Source of the DNA: Lactiplantibacillus plantarum EGD-AQ4 | GTDB lineage: Bacteria > Bacillota > Bacilli > Lactobacillales > Lactobacillaceae | Assembly (NCBI RefSeq): GCF_000463075.2 | Contig: NZ_AVAQ01000008.1 | Coordinates: 1 to 64,000, forward strand | DNA: 64,000 nt | Reading direction: 5' to 3' | Part shown: positions 1 through 9,697 of the stretch, piece by piece | Position numbering within the stretch: position 1 is the stretch's first letter | Layout of the letters: every line of letters starts with the position of its first letter | Notes under the pieces: generated by a model | What the model was told of the DNA's origin: nothing | Databases searched by the model: none | The model's input: the letters and a program-made list of their open reading frames with translations, nothing else | Made by a program: the position numbers and the translations under genes

Positions 1-905
1 CCGGCTTCCAGGCATTCTGGGCAATGGCCGTGACGTGGTGGACACAGATTTAAGCCGAAACCCACGTCTTAAATACTGGTCTTCCACGTTGCCCGCAGTA
101 TGGGCGAAACGTGTTCGGGTCAGACTGGGGCTTCCGGTTAGCTACGCTAGAACGCCAAGCGGAAGTTCACCACTTAACGCTCTAGCTAGGCTAATCCTCA
201 GTCCCAACCCGTCTGAACCTCACACTCTGAAAAACACTGGGCCTTGCCCAGAATGCCTTCCAGCCGGGATGGTATTCGAAAGGCAAACATGTGCGGACCC
301 AACCTTAAATGAACTGATCGTTGATGCTCAGTAAACAGTCAATTCGGTAACGAACTGTAAGATTAGTTTCTGGTAAGAGCGATCATACTCATCTTCTAAT
401 CGTAGAAGTCAGCAGTAGTACTGAATATTGTCAGAATTTTCTCTACTCGCCTAAGATGACAAAGCCTGAGACCAAACGAAGGATAATGCTATGCACTAGT
501 TTCAAGGATAGTGTCGCTGACATTAGTGCATAATTCTAAATCAGTGTATCAGTTTTTAAGACGGACAAGTCTTGAAGCTCAATAAATCATCATCGATGCT
601 GATTTAAAGTTTGCATGAATAATCCCGTCGTCTATATTCAGTGGTCAATTGTACCCAGACAGGTGGCCGTTCATCTGCCATTCGAGTGGGTTCCCGACTG
701 TAGGGGTTGGCTGATAATGCTCAAGGGCGAAATTCTTCTTGTCCGGGTGGGTTTCCCGGGCTAGAAGAAGACTCGTATTTGAAATTGCGCAGTGGTTTTC
801 TGCGTGAGTTCAAATCGATGTCCGCCCTGTTCCAGCGTTGTCAGCCGGCCCCGGAAGTCGGACTAGGATGATCAATGCTGACGAACAGGAATCTACCAAC
901 TAGCA
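1..905 (+). repeat. Large intergenic structured repeat, copy A (left end outside window)
   Basis: Non-coding. The sequence aligns by eye with 23100-23962 and 50265-51065. It starts inside the left stem arm (CCGGCTTCCAGGCATTCTGG at 1-20), whose partner arm lies near 238-270. It contains an ATTTAAG/CTTAAAT hairpin near 49-73, a nested hairpin module at about 110-235, and a right-hand multi-hairpin module at about 690-870. The last 120-odd bases of the left end seen in the copy at 23002 are cut off by the window edge. Short open frames inside it do not resemble proteins and are not conserved between copies. Confidence 0.8.
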
Positions 906-1027
906 TGATTTAATCACCCTTAATGCTTAAGAATACCTAGCACAACGCATATCATGCTGCAATTTAGCAATTGACTGGCATTGCCCACGCTTCACATTGG
1001 CGACCGGATGCTGGTTTGTGACCACTA

Positions 1028-1072
1028 AAAAAGTGCTAATGCTGGTGATGGGTTTCACTGGCATTAGCACGT
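1028..1072 (-). terminator. Rho-independent terminator after the 64-residue gene
   Basis: Arms AGTGCTAATGC (1032-1042) and GCATTAGCAC (1061-1070) form a hairpin. On the minus strand it is followed by six T, as expected downstream of the gene at 1148-1342. Confidence 0.8.
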
Positions 1073-1147
1073 TCTGGACTGGATTGAACCTGATGGACTA
1101 TCAGCATTCATGTCAAATCACTTCCTTATTTAATTAATCACACCATG

Positions 1148-1342
1148 TTAGCCGTTAATCGCAAGCAGCTGTTCCACATGTTGTGGCGCCATATTAAGTT
1201 CCTGCAATTGCAATAGCGTCTGCTTCAAGTGCTCATACTCGGCTTCCGTATACAAGCGATCCTCAAAACCAATCTGATAAGCTTCGGCAATTGTAAATAA
1301 ATCACGTCGTAAACGGCGTCGAATTTCGTTCGGTGTCAACAT
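1148..1342 (-). CDS. Small conserved-type hypothetical protein
   Basis: This is a 64-residue, probably cytosolic and largely helical protein, rich in charged residues and leucine with no membrane segment (it starts MLTPNEIRRRLRRDL and contains YTEAEYEHLKQTLLQLQEL). I do not recognise the family. The reading frame is supported by a good ribosome binding site (GGAGGTGATTCG directly before ATG at 1342) and by a strong terminator just downstream. It stands alone as a single-gene unit between a repeat and the serine dehydratase regulator. The role is unknown; the short helical form would suit a small regulatory or partner protein, but that is only inference. Confidence 0.65.
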   Translation of the reverse strand: MLTPNEIRRRLRRDLFTIAEAYQIGFEDRLYTEAEYEHLKQTLLQLQELNMAPQHVEQLLAING

Positions 1343-1600
1343 CGAATCACCTCCATTTATTTATTCACCATAATACCATATAATACGCCGGCAAATAAGG
1401 TGTGAGACGATTTGATAATCTTTTATAACTGACCAAAAACCGGCTCAATTCCCGATACATCAGTCTTTTCAATTGATTCCATCTGATGAGAACTGCATGA
1501 GATTTATTATCATAATAATCAACTGATAACCGAGCTGACGACTACCCAAACGGGATGCTTTAGTCATAACTCACGCCGAATTAACAAGCATAACTCAAAA

Positions 1601-1658
1601 AATCAGTTAAAATGCATCAACCACATATACCGTGTTGGTTGATGCATTTTAACTGATT
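1601..1658 (-). terminator. Long hairpin terminator after the DauR-like gene
   Basis: Arms of about 23 bases (1601-1623 and 1635-1658, sharing AATCAGTTAAAATGCATC) form a long stem. On the minus strand a T run follows, so it ends transcription from the regulator gene at 1790. The rest of 1343-1789 shows no gene. Confidence 0.8.
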
Positions 1659-1789
1659 ATGACGATTTGCGTACGAGCAACGCTAACTTAGCCGCTTCAA
1701 TGCTTGCCATCCACGCGCAAACGCAAGCATGCAGGGGTGCTTAGTGCAATCACTCAGGAATGAATCGCTTACAATTACGCCGCTCAAAT

Positions 1790-2512
1790 CTATTGTAAAT
1801 CCTCATCCTTGACGGTCTGTAAATAGCGATAAACACTCGGGTCAGAAACTTTGAGGACTTTAGCCGCCTCGCTAACCGAATCTTTTAACAGGAAGTACCC
1901 TTGGTGATATAAGCTACGGACAATTTCTAGCTTTTCGGTTTGCTTCAAATATTCTACGGAAACACCATACTTGGCACAGACCGCCTGCGTCACTTCGCGG
2001 GCCAAATCAGTGATAGACGTTGTCAGATGCTCTGGGGCTACCGGTGTGTCGTGGGCCGTCTCGTTTGCTGGGGCGCCCTTAGGTTGATGAATCGTCGGCG
2101 TATTCAAGTGTTTGTAACTTGCCATCACCTTCAACACTTGTTCTTGCAAGTCATCTAAGACACTATCATCCGTATTGATGCAAATCATCCCAACAATTTC
2201 GCCAGCCAACCGCAAAAAATAAGTCGATGAACGCAGTGAGTGCTTACCTTGCGAAACGCCTTTATAATTAGCCAGATAGTCTCGTTTTTCAGCTTTGCCG
2301 GCTTTCATTGTCCGCAGTGCCAGGTCCGTTGCTGGGTCGCCAACTTGTCGATGCGAGATGTGAGAATTGCGAATCGCCACAACGGAGTGATTCAAATCCG
2401 TCAAGTCGTTCAAGACAACTTCACTACTTGGCCCTAAGATATCTGCTAAAAAATCAACGAACGGAATAAATTCGCGGACGTATTCTTGCTCAGCTGTTAA
2501 TGGTTTTTGCAT
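1790..2512 (-). CDS. YheO/DauR-family transcriptional regulator (PAS-like plus helix-turn-helix)
   Basis: About 240 residues. The N-terminal half (TAEQEYVREFIPFVDFLADILGP) matches the YheO-like PAS domain, which usually senses a small ligand. The C-terminal 60 residues form a helix-turn-helix of the DauR type (SVSEAAKVLKVSDPSVYRYL). The frame is open to a TTG at 2545, but the ribosome binding site GAGGTGGGTGCCGTT favours ATG at 2512. It lies directly downstream of sdaA in the same direction and after a terminator, so it probably has its own promoter. DauR in Pseudomonas represses D-arginine catabolism; control of the adjacent serine dehydratase or transporter genes is inferred from position and from a palindrome just upstream (2561-2579). 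Confidence 0.8.
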   Translation of the reverse strand: MQKPLTAEQEYVREFIPFVDFLADILGPSSEVVLNDLTDLNHSVVAIRNSHISHRQVGDPATDLALRTMKAGKAEKRDYLANYKGVSQGKHSLRSSTYFLRLAGEIVGMICINTDDSVLDDLQEQVLKVMASYKHLNTPTIHQPKGAPANETAHDTPVAPEHLTTSITDLAREVTQAVCAKYGVSVEYLKQTEKLEIVRSLYHQGYFLLKDSVSEAAKVLKVSDPSVYRYLQTVKDEDLQ

Positions 2513-2560
2513 AACGGCACCCACCTCACTATTTTTTGTCAACATTCTAATTTAATATTA

Positions 2561-2579
2561 TTTTATCACAATGATAAAA
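2561..2579. promoter_or_regulatory. Perfect palindrome upstream of the DauR-like gene, candidate operator
   Basis: Arms TTTTATCA and TGATAAAA (8 bases each) are separated by CAA, about 50 bp upstream of the regulator start. A related palindrome with TGATA/TATCA cores lies upstream of sdaC at 6005-6018. Autoregulation is an inference. Confidence 0.5.
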
Positions 2580-2613
2580 CGTTAACACACGTCACCATAT
2601 CAATATTGAAATA

Positions 2614-2652
2614 AAAAAGATGATAGCGTTTGTCATCAGCTCATCATCTTTC
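2614..2652 (-). terminator. Terminator after sdaA
   Basis: AAGATGATGAGC and its partner ending TATCATCTT form a hairpin, followed by TTTTTT on the minus strand immediately downstream of sdaA. Confidence 0.75.
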
Positions 2653-2662
2653 CACGAAACTT

Positions 2663-3562
2663 TTAGGCATGAACTTGTGAATTAGTCGAGCGGCCAAAAA
2701 TCTTTTCTTTCATCCGAATACCAGTTGGTGTCGCCGCTAAGCCACCCAAACCAGTCTCTCGTAGTGCTTTTGGCAAGCCCTTACCGACTTTATCCATGGC
2801 CGCAATGACTTCATCCGCCGGAATTTTGTTCGTGCATCCGGCTAGCGCCATATCAGCCGCAATCAAGGCATTCCCAACCCCAATCGCATTCCGCTTAACA
2901 CAAGGCAATTCAACCAGTCCAGCAACGGGATCACAGACTAATCCTAGCAAGTTACTGATTGCCATCGCCAAAGCCTCAGCACTTTGTTCGGGTGTGCCGC
3001 CAGCCAATTCGACCGCTGCGGCCGCACCCATGGCAGACGCACTGCCCACTTCAGCTTGGCAACCACCAGTCGCACCAGCAATCCCGGCATTATTCGCAAT
3101 GACCATCCCAAAGGCTCCGGCTGTAAACAGGAATTGGATCATCTGATCACGATTTAAGTTCATGCGATCCTTCAACGTAAAGATCACGCCCGGCAACGTC
3201 CCCGTCGATCCAGCCGTGGGGGTCGCACAAACGACACCCATCGAGGCGTTAACTTCATTGGTTGAAATGGCGTTTTGAACAGCCTGCATCATTGTATCGC
3301 CAGATAAGGTGTGCCCTTTTTGACGATACTTTTTCAAGAGCACCGCTTCACCACCCGTTAAACCAGTCGTCGAGTAGACGCCATCACCGGCAGCGCCCTT
3401 ATTAACAGCCGCTTCCATGACATCTAGGTTCCGGCCCATCGTATGCCAGATCTCTTCGCGACTCACCTGTGAAGTTGCCATTTCTTGTTCAATCATTAAT
3501 TCGTAGATTGGCTTCTTCGTTTCTTGGGCCGCTGTAACTAGTTCCGCTACGCTCATATACAT
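2663..3562 (-). CDS. sdaAA: L-serine dehydratase, alpha subunit (iron-sulfur dependent)
   Basis: Converts L-serine to pyruvate and ammonia as a heterodimer with the beta subunit encoded immediately upstream (3581-4234). At about 299 residues it has the usual length of the two-subunit Gram-positive type. The family's conserved pattern is visible: GVVCATPTAGSTGTLPG, GGCQAEVGSASAMGAAA and the C-terminal LVCDPVAGLVELPCVKRN. The cysteines in these blocks are candidate 4Fe-4S ligands. ATG codons occur at 3568 and 3562; the binding site GGGGAGG is too close to the first, so the second is preferred. It is co-transcribed with the beta gene (18-base gap) and followed by a terminator. With the SdaC-type transporter upstream it makes a serine uptake and deamination unit. 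Confidence 0.95.
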   Translation of the reverse strand: MYMSVAELVTAAQETKKPIYELMIEQEMATSQVSREEIWHTMGRNLDVMEAAVNKGAAGDGVYSTTGLTGGEAVLLKKYRQKGHTLSGDTMMQAVQNAISTNEVNASMGVVCATPTAGSTGTLPGVIFTLKDRMNLNRDQMIQFLFTAGAFGMVIANNAGIAGATGGCQAEVGSASAMGAAAAVELAGGTPEQSAEALAMAISNLLGLVCDPVAGLVELPCVKRNAIGVGNALIAADMALAGCTNKIPADEVIAAMDKVGKGLPKALRETGLGGLAATPTGIRMKEKIFGRSTNSQVHA

Positions 3563-3580
3563 GATCATTAACCTCCCCGA

Positions 3581-4234
3581 TTATAAGTAAACTAAGTTCG
3601 CGTGTTCCTGCGTTAGTTTCTTGATTTCATCCTGCTTGAGGCGGCGATCCAAGTCGTACTCGTATAAATTGCCGCGGTCCGTCTGATAATGCCGTTGGTC
3701 GTTGACTTTAGTCAGATCAGCCAACTGTTTAGTGACGTGTTGATGGTCATGCTCGCCACCCTGAACTAATAAAATCGGCAGCGGGCCTTTCGGTTTGACA
3801 TCAAAACCATCCATCTTAATTTCACGAATCTCAATCGTCCCACCGCCAATCGAACATCCGGCGACCGTCACCTGTTTATCATCATTCTTTAAGTCAATGA
3901 TGGCGGTGTTCGGGTGATTGATGGGACTGTCGCCAGGCTCTTCGATAAACGTAATATTCATTCCCTGGTCTCGCGCCAAGCCAATCGCATACGGCACCCG
4001 GCTGTCGTCCGGGTCAAAGCCCAGAATCCCGCTAATAATCGCATAATCCGTTCCATGGCCCTTGTGAGTTTGGGCAAAGGATTCATAGTAATGAATTACG
4101 ATGTCTGTCGGCTTCTCCTTAAAAATGCTATTTGCTGCTCGACCAATCGCACAAGCCCCCGCCGTATGCGAACTGGAAGGGCCAATCATAATCGGACCAA
4201 TAATATCAAAAACACTCTTGTAGTTCACCGTCAT
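3581..4234 (-). CDS. sdaAB: L-serine dehydratase, beta subunit
   Basis: About 217 residues. The N-terminal part has the family signature SVFDIIGPIMIGPSSSHTAGACAIGRAA, and the C-terminal part (DKQVTVAGCSIGGGTIEIREI, then an ILLVQGGEHD stretch) looks like the ACT-like region seen in this subunit. It pairs with the alpha subunit encoded 18 bases downstream. The first ATG (4243) abuts AGGAGG directly, so the ATG at 4234, nine bases further on, is the likely start. Upstream lies a 360-bp stretch without a good gene. Confidence 0.95.
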   Translation of the reverse strand: MTVNYKSVFDIIGPIMIGPSSSHTAGACAIGRAANSIFKEKPTDIVIHYYESFAQTHKGHGTDYAIISGILGFDPDDSRVPYAIGLARDQGMNITFIEEPGDSPINHPNTAIIDLKNDDKQVTVAGCSIGGGTIEIREIKMDGFDVKPKGPLPILLVQGGEHDHQHVTKQLADLTKVNDQRHYQTDRGNLYEYDLDRRLKQDEIKKLTQEHANLVYL

Positions 4235-4243
4235 TTTAGTCAT

Positions 4244-4604
4244 CCTCCTAGTTGAATCATCACGTCAAATTAAGCTTTGGCACGGGCAACTAGCGCTTCG
4301 TTGCGCCTTCATCGTCAGTGCACCGTTTCGAAACTTGATGAAGCTTACCGTTACGGCACAAGTAAGTACCAACGTTATCCTGATGAGAAAGCACCAAGCC
4401 GCTGCCATCAAAGCTTTCATTCCTGGTTAATCCCGCCGTTATGATTAATCCAGCCGTTGATATGGCCATTCGATTCGCATATCTCACGAACCCCCCAACA
4501 CCGTCATGAGCATCTCGTTACTAGCACGAGCACCAAGATTGGTGACAAAATTGGCTTCAATAATATTAACCAATCTGAATTCAGCCCGTATTTTAGTCAG
4601 ATTA
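4244..4604. other. Gene-free gap between sdaC and sdaAB, possibly decayed coding sequence
   Basis: There is no well-formed gene: short frames on both strands lack a binding site and family resemblance. On the minus strand a stretch translating as NIIEANFVTNLGARASNEM (around 4520-4570) reads protein-like but is not part of a complete frame. I could not identify a parent gene. The sdaAB promoter probably lies here. Confidence 0.35.
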
Positions 4605-5885
4605 CTAAACGAACAATTTGATGATATTGAACAGGATACCACTAACGGCGATCAAACCAATGACCACAACAAAGACATTACTGTGTTTGCCGGCATATTG
4701 CTGTAACTTAGGACTCTTATGAATCGCATACATTGGCATCAAGAACAGGATAAACGCAATGATTGGTCCAATGATGGTTTCAATCATTCCCATAATAGAT
4801 GGATTGATCCAAGCAACCAGCCAGGCACTTAGTAACAGAACGATATCAACAATGGCTGAAACGGTTCGACTTGGAAGCGTCTTGTCGGATTTTTCTTCCA
4901 TCTTGCGGATAATCCCACGCAAGCCTTCACTCGTTCCGAGATAATGGCCTAAAAAGGACTTGGCAATCGCAATAAAGGCAATTACGGGAGAAACGTATTT
5001 AATAATTGGACTATTAAAAGCAGTCGCAACGTAGTCCAGAATCGAGACGTTTTCATTTTTAGCTTCAACGATTTGGTCTGGCGTCAACGCCAGTGTACAA
5101 CTAATCACAAAGAACATGGCAACCACGACCATCAAGGTTTCGGCCGATAATAGAATTTTGGAAATCTTTTTATCGACTTTATCCTTACCGTCCCCACTGT
5201 ATTCTTTACGTTCAGCAACGGAAAACGACGAGATGATTGGGGAATGGTTAAATGAAAAGATCATGACAGGAATCAGTAACCACAGATTTCCTAACGTCCC
5301 AACCAAATGTCCGCCAGAAACAGAACTGGAAAATGTTGAAAGAATGGCGCCATTCCAATGTGGAATCAGATAGAAAGAAAACAGAACAATTACAATAATA
5401 AACGGAAAGGCCAGGCCACTCATCACTTTAGTAATCAAAGAAGTTCCAAAGCGCGCAATTCCGATAAGAATTCCAACTAGTACTAGCGACAACAACCAAC
5501 GCGGTGGTGTTTGCATGTGCATCTGGTCGGTCATAAATTTCGATACCGTATTCGTAATAGAAACGGAATAAACTAATAAGATTGGATAAATTGAGAAGAA
5601 ATAAATAATGGTAAAAAGCAAGCCAATCTTAAAGCCAAACTGTTGTTCAACAACATCAGTAATGTCATCGCCATCGTTTTTCGCTGACAGAACAAACCGG
5701 CTCAGACCCCGGTGGGCAAAAAACGTAGTCGGCAAAGCCAAAATAAGTATCATGATGACACCAAGAATACCTGCTGTCCCAACCCCGATCGGCAAGAATA
5801 ACACACCTGCCCCAATCGCGGTTCCGAACAGACTCAGCATCCAAAAAATATCATTTTTTCGCCAACCCTTAAATATATTTGTCAT
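4605..5885 (-). CDS. sdaC: Serine (amino acid):proton symporter, HAAAP family
   Basis: A 426-residue membrane protein with about eleven hydrophobic segments. It has the family opening NDIFWMLSLFGTAIGAGVLFLPIGVG, where the GAGVLFLP motif is typical of the hydroxy/aromatic amino acid permease family (SdaC, TdcC, YhaO). Its position upstream of serine dehydratase genes in the same orientation supports L-serine as substrate; threonine cannot be excluded. The start ATG at 5885 is preceded by AAGGAGACTTAAAA. A 360-bp gap and no obvious terminator separate it from sdaAB, so partial read-through is possible. Confidence 0.88.
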   Translation of the reverse strand: MTNIFKGWRKNDIFWMLSLFGTAIGAGVLFLPIGVGTAGILGVIMILILALPTTFFAHRGLSRFVLSAKNDGDDITDVVEQQFGFKIGLLFTIIYFFSIYPILLVYSVSITNTVSKFMTDQMHMQTPPRWLLSLVLVGILIGIARFGTSLITKVMSGLAFPFIIVIVLFSFYLIPHWNGAILSTFSSSVSGGHLVGTLGNLWLLIPVMIFSFNHSPIISSFSVAERKEYSGDGKDKVDKKISKILLSAETLMVVVAMFFVISCTLALTPDQIVEAKNENVSILDYVATAFNSPIIKYVSPVIAFIAIAKSFLGHYLGTSEGLRGIIRKMEEKSDKTLPSRTVSAIVDIVLLLSAWLVAWINPSIMGMIETIIGPIIAFILFLMPMYAIHKSPKLQQYAGKHSNVFVVVIGLIAVSGILFNIIKLFV

Positions 5886-6004
5886 TTTTAAGTCTCCTTT
5901 TCATAACGTTGTTCTGGTCACACCAGAGAATGTCCAAACATAACCTGCATGAATAAACCCTCCTATTAGATTTAACGTCGCGACTCGCCGGAAAACGGCA
6001 CTTT

Positions 6005-6018
6005 GTGATAAATATCAC
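6005..6018. promoter_or_regulatory. Palindrome upstream of sdaC, candidate operator
   Basis: GTGATA-AA-TATCAC is a perfect 6-base-arm palindrome 120 bp upstream of sdaC. It shares the TGATA/TATCA core with the palindrome upstream of the DauR-like gene. The remainder of 5886-6125 shows AT-rich promoter-like sequence only. Confidence 0.4.
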
Positions 6019-6125
6019 TTTAGAGCTGTGAAAACCCTTTCTTCATGAGAAAACATTATCACGGTGACAATTATCGTTCATGTGAGTCTAATTAGCAAGA
6101 TTAAATATTATTGATATCAAATTAA

Positions 6126-6180
6126 AAAGGATTGAGATTGCCATAACAGATCTACCCTGTATCCATCTCAATCCTAGTGA
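6126..6180 (-). terminator. Terminator after serS
   Basis: Arms AGGATTGAGAT (6128-6138) and ATCTCAATCCT (6165-6175) form the hairpin, and TTTTTAAT follows on the minus strand. Confidence 0.8.
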
Positions 6181-6237
6181 TATTAAGTTTAACATTCAAC
6201 TGAATTATTTGAATAATAATTTATTCTCATAATAATT

Positions 6238-7509
6238 TTATTTTATCTCTGTCATCCCATGCATGTAAGGTTGGAGCACCTTAGGGATTTTAACCGTGCC
6301 ATCCGCTTGTTGGTAATTTTCTAAAATTGCCGCCACGGTCCGGCCCACAGCAAGCCCCGAACCATTCAGCGTGTGGACGTAATCGACTGTCCCATCAGCT
6401 TTCCGGTAACGAATCATCGCGCGCCGTGCTTGAAAATCTAAGCAGTTAGAACATGAACTGATTTCCCGATAAACACCCTGTTCTGGCATCCACACTTCCA
6501 CATCGTAGGTCTTCGCTGATGAGAAACCAGTATCACCCGTTGAAAGCTTGATGACATGATAGGCCAGGCCTAGTTCACGTAAGACTTCTTCGGCATTATC
6601 CGTTAATTTTTCGAGTTCATCGTATGAATTTTCAGGCTTACAGTACTTCACCATCTCAACTTTGTGAAATTGGTGCATACGAATCAAGCCGCGCGTATCC
6701 CGACCTGCACTCCCGGCTTCGGACCGATAACATGGTGTCATCGCGGTAAAGTAGGTCGGCAGTTGATCTTCAGATAAGATTTCATTGGCGTAGTAGTTCG
6801 TGAGTGGGACTTCGGCGGTTGGAATCAACGTCATTCCAGAAGATTCCACCGTGTAGACATCTTCCTTGAACTTAGGAAACTGCCCAGTCCCATACATCGT
6901 CTGTGCGTTCACCAGGTACGGCGGGATAATCTCATGATAGCCTTGCTTTTGCGTATGCAGATCTAGCATAAAGCTATAGACGGCCCGTTCCAGGAGTGCG
7001 CCGGCATCTTTATAGTACACAAAGCGGGCACCCGAAACCTTCGCAGCCCGGTCAAAGTCTAAAATTCCTAAACTTTCGCCTAATTCCCAGTGCGCTTTGG
7101 GTTTGAAATCGAACGTTGGAATCTCACCGTGTTTGCGCATCTCAACATTGCTATCTTCATCCGGACCAACTGGCACATCGTCAGCAGGCAAGTTGGGGAA
7201 GCGGATCGCTAAGTAATGCAAGCGATCATTGACTTCTGTTTGGGCCGCTTCAGTGCTCTTAATGTCCCCATTCAATTGCTTGACTTGCTGAATCAGCGCT
7301 TGCCCCGCTTCCGACTGCGGATCACTTTGCCCAATTTGTTCCGTCAACTGATTCTTCTGCTTCTTCAAGCCTTCAACCTTAGTAATCGCATCGCGGTTTT
7401 GTTGATCTAGCTGTAGATATTCATCGACTTCAGCGGGATCAACCTTTCGAGTCTGGAGCTTAGCCTTAACAAGTTCTGGGTTATTACGAACAAACTTTGG
7501 ATTTAACAT
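6238..7509 (-). CDS. serS: Seryl-tRNA synthetase
   Basis: Charges tRNA-Ser with serine; cytosolic class II homodimer. It has about 423 residues, the normal length. The N-terminal 110 residues form the long antiparallel coiled coil ([22 protein letters not shown]). The class II core follows with motif 2 ([24 protein letters not shown]) and motif 3 ([22 protein letters not shown]). The open frame runs upstream to 7554 into the T-box terminator hairpin, but the true start is ATG at 7509, which gives [15 protein letters not shown] after GGAGGTTTTCCGT. It is preceded by a T-box leader and ended by a terminator, so it is a single-gene unit controlled by uncharged tRNA-Ser. Confidence 0.97.
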   Translation of the reverse strand: MLNPKFVRNNPELVKAKLQTRKVDPAEVDEYLQLDQQNRDAITKVEGLKKQKNQLTEQIGQSDPQSEAGQALIQQVKQLNGDIKSTEAAQTEVNDRLHYLAIRFPNLPADDVPVGPDEDSNVEMRKHGEIPTFDFKPKAHWELGESLGILDFDRAAKVSGARFVYYKDAGALLERAVYSFMLDLHTQKQGYHEIIPPYLVNAQTMYGTGQFPKFKEDVYTVESSGMTLIPTAEVPLTNYYANEILSEDQLPTYFTAMTPCYRSEAGSAGRDTRGLIRMHQFHKVEMVKYCKPENSYDELEKLTDNAEEVLRELGLAYHVIKLSTGDTGFSSAKTYDVEVWMPEQGVYREISSCSNCLDFQARRAMIRYRKADGTVDYVHTLNGSGLAVGRTVAAILENYQQADGTVKIPKVLQPYMHGMTEIK

Positions 7510-7519
7510 ACGGAAAACC

Positions 7520-7745
7520 TCCTTAAAATTAAAACGCCCCATAGTCTTCATCAAAAAGACTATGGGACGTTTTTACCAACGTGGTACCACCCAACTTACT
7601 GCTCTACGAGTATATCGTCTCACCGCGACCTCTTAAAAACGAGGCCAAACGCTAAATGGCGGATTCATACGTCCAATCAACCAACTTTCAGCAACCATTG
7701 GCTCTCTGAATAACCAAACGAACTACTAACCCATTATGTTTGCGC
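7520..7745 (-). promoter_or_regulatory. T-box riboswitch leader of serS
   Basis: On the minus strand the hallmark T-box sequence GGGTGGTACCACG lies at about 7580-7595. It is followed by a strong terminator hairpin (AACGTCCCATAGTCTT and its partner, then TTTT) just before serS. An AGAGAG element near 7701-7706 fits stem I. A GAATCC stretch near 7660 could present a UCC serine specifier. The terminator/antiterminator choice would respond to uncharged tRNA-Ser. Confidence 0.9.
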
Positions 7746-7859
7746 TTTCATTTTACACCTATAATTTAACCCTCACTTGAATCATTGTCAATAGTTTTTT
7801 ATTATCATTTTATTTCTCTATTATCGAGATAATCATTTATTGTAGTTTTAATCATTTCG

Positions 7860-8600
7860 CTTTTGGCTTGGCGTTCAAGTTCAAGAGCTGCCAGCTGAGG
7901 CCCGCTGGAAACGGTGCGAGTTAGCGTAAACTTTCTGTGATAGCTGCGTTCTATTCCGGCTTTCAGGCATTTCTGACAACGCTGGAACGCGATGGACACA
8001 GATTTAAGCCGACAGCCCACGTCTTAAATACCGGTCTTCCACTAACCAAGCCAAAAACGCTTGCTAAGTGGAATTTCATCGCTGAGCATTGTCAGAAACG
8101 CCTTCCAGCCTGGAATGGTATTCGAAAGGCGGACATGTGAGGACTCAACTTTTTGATGAATCAGCCGTTGGTTCTTAGTAAACAGTCGTTTTGACAGCTA
8201 ACTGTATGACTGGCCTCCGACACGCTCCACGCTGGCATACTCGGGTTGGCAAAACACCCACATTCCAGGCCGCTGTATGAATCTTCTCTAGTTACTCGAG
8301 ATGGGAAAATTTCAAAGGCTAACCACAAGGCAATTCGATAGACTAATTTCACAAATAGTTGCCATCCAAACTAGTCTATAATCTTCAGACCGTCTTCTCA
8401 GTATCGAAGAAGCCGTCAATCATTCTCTATGCTGATTAGAAGCTTGTATCAAGGAGTAGTTTTCTAATATCCACTGGTCAATTATACCCAGATAGATGAC
8501 CATGCCATTAGAACGGCTTCCAAACCCGGAAGTCAGTATAGGACAGCCATTGGTAGACAAACAATCAGCCAACTAATTGGCACTCTTTAATCACATTTAA
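7860..8600 (+). repeat. Large intergenic structured repeat, copy B (right module missing)
   Basis: The left end, GTTCAAG followed by CCAGCTGAGGCCCGCTGG, matches the copies at 23020 and 50190. The long stem arms near 7957-7985 and 8085-8113 enclose a short inner hairpin (TTCCACT...AGTGGAA). Relative to copies A, C and F, about 190 bases of the right-hand hairpin module are absent near 8520-8535, and the flanking conserved sequence is joined directly. No protein-like frame is present. Confidence 0.8.
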
Positions 8601-8703
8601 CGCTAAAGGCTAACTCACGCTACGCGTATAGCCACTATTCTCAGCACAATGCCAGTTACGGCTTCTGAGGATTTTTATAGCCAATTCTTTCATGCACAGA
8701 CAA

Positions 8704-8756
8704 AAGCAAGTGTTCCAATCATCTGAGTTTTAGTCAGATAATAGCAACACTTGCAT
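8704..8756 (-). terminator. Terminator after the deoxyribose operon
   Basis: GCAAGTGTT (8706-8714) pairs with AACACTTGC (8746-8754), with an inner ATCTGA/TCAGAT stem. It lies a few bases after the ribokinase-family gene. Confidence 0.75.
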
Positions 8757-8761
8757 TTCAT

Positions 8762-9685
8762 TTAGTCCACTGAAGCAGCTAATAAATCTGAAAGTTCTGC
8801 CGCTGTCGGGTATGACTTTTGAGTTCCCTTTTTCATTACCGTCATGGCTGCATACTGGTTCGCATGTTTCAACGCGTCTGGGATGGCTTCACCTTGTGCA
8901 AAGTAATGGGCAAAACTACCAATAAACGAATCCCCAGCACCCGTCGTATCAACCGCTTTGACCTTCATCCCTGGGACGATTTCAGCATGGTTTTCAGTAA
9001 CCCAGAGTGCGCCCTTATGACCCAACGTAATAATCAGGTTTTCAACGCCACGACTAATCAACTCACGCGCGGCGACCTTGATCTCATCCAGGTTAGTTGT
9101 TGGTAACCCAGTTAGCGTCGCCAATTCCGTTTCATTAGGCGTAAAGAACGCAACCTTCGAGACATAGTCGATATTCAAGTCCTCGTTAGCAGGAGCTGGA
9201 TTAAGGAGAACCGGCACCCCGAACTGTTGCGCTAAATCGATGGCATGATAATTAGTCTCTAGCGAGATTTCTTGTTGTAGCACAATTAGTTTACTATTCT
9301 TGATTAGCGCCTGTTTTTCATCTAAGACAGCAGGAGTCAGTTCCTTGTTAGCTCCCTTGATAATCAAAATGCGGTTATCACTGCTTGGATCTACGAAAAT
9401 TGGAGCAACCCCACTATTTTGGTGACCAATGCCAATGCCATCCGTACGAATACCATTTTTTTGATAATTAGCGAGTTGTTCTTGGCCAAAGCCATCATTA
9501 CCAACCATCGTAATAAAATTAACATCTGAGCCTAAGCGCGCCGCCGCGATGGCTTGGTTAGCCCCCTTACCACCGTAGCCAATGTTGAATTCTGGTGCTT
9601 CAATCGTTTCGCCTTCAACAGGCATCCGCCCAATATAAGTTGTCAAATCAATCATATTAGAGCCAATTACTGTAACATCTGCCAT
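8762..9685 (-). CDS. deoK: PfkB-family sugar kinase, probable deoxyribokinase
   Basis: 307 residues of the ribokinase family. It shows the N-terminal substrate signature GGKGANQAIAAARLG and the C-terminal catalytic motif VDTTGAGDSFIGSF, whose Asp is the catalytic base. Ribokinase and deoxyribokinase look alike. The operon partners deoC, a FucP-type permease and a DeoX/DeoM-like mutarotase match the enteric deoQKPX arrangement and favour 2-deoxyribose as substrate, giving deoxyribose 5-phosphate for DeoC. It is the last gene of the operon, 12 bases after the mutarotase gene, with AGGGGGATGATAAC before ATG. Activity on ribose is a live alternative. Confidence 0.85.
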   Translation of the reverse strand: MADVTVIGSNMIDLTTYIGRMPVEGETIEAPEFNIGYGGKGANQAIAAARLGSDVNFITMVGNDGFGQEQLANYQKNGIRTDGIGIGHQNSGVAPIFVDPSSDNRILIIKGANKELTPAVLDEKQALIKNSKLIVLQQEISLETNYHAIDLAQQFGVPVLLNPAPANEDLNIDYVSKVAFFTPNETELATLTGLPTTNLDEIKVAARELISRGVENLIITLGHKGALWVTENHAEIVPGMKVKAVDTTGAGDSFIGSFAHYFAQGEAIPDALKHANQYAAMTVMKKGTQKSYPTAAELSDLLAASVD

Positions 9686-9697
9686 GTTATCATCCCC

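Noticed and set aside
35-334. Open frame of 99 codons in the first repeat (and a similar one at 23206-23415)
   Set aside because: It lies in the structured repeat, has no ribosome binding site and shows no protein family; the conserved signal is base pairing.
4290-4487. 65-codon frame between sdaAB and sdaC
   Set aside because: No binding site and no family resemblance; noted only as possible decayed sequence.
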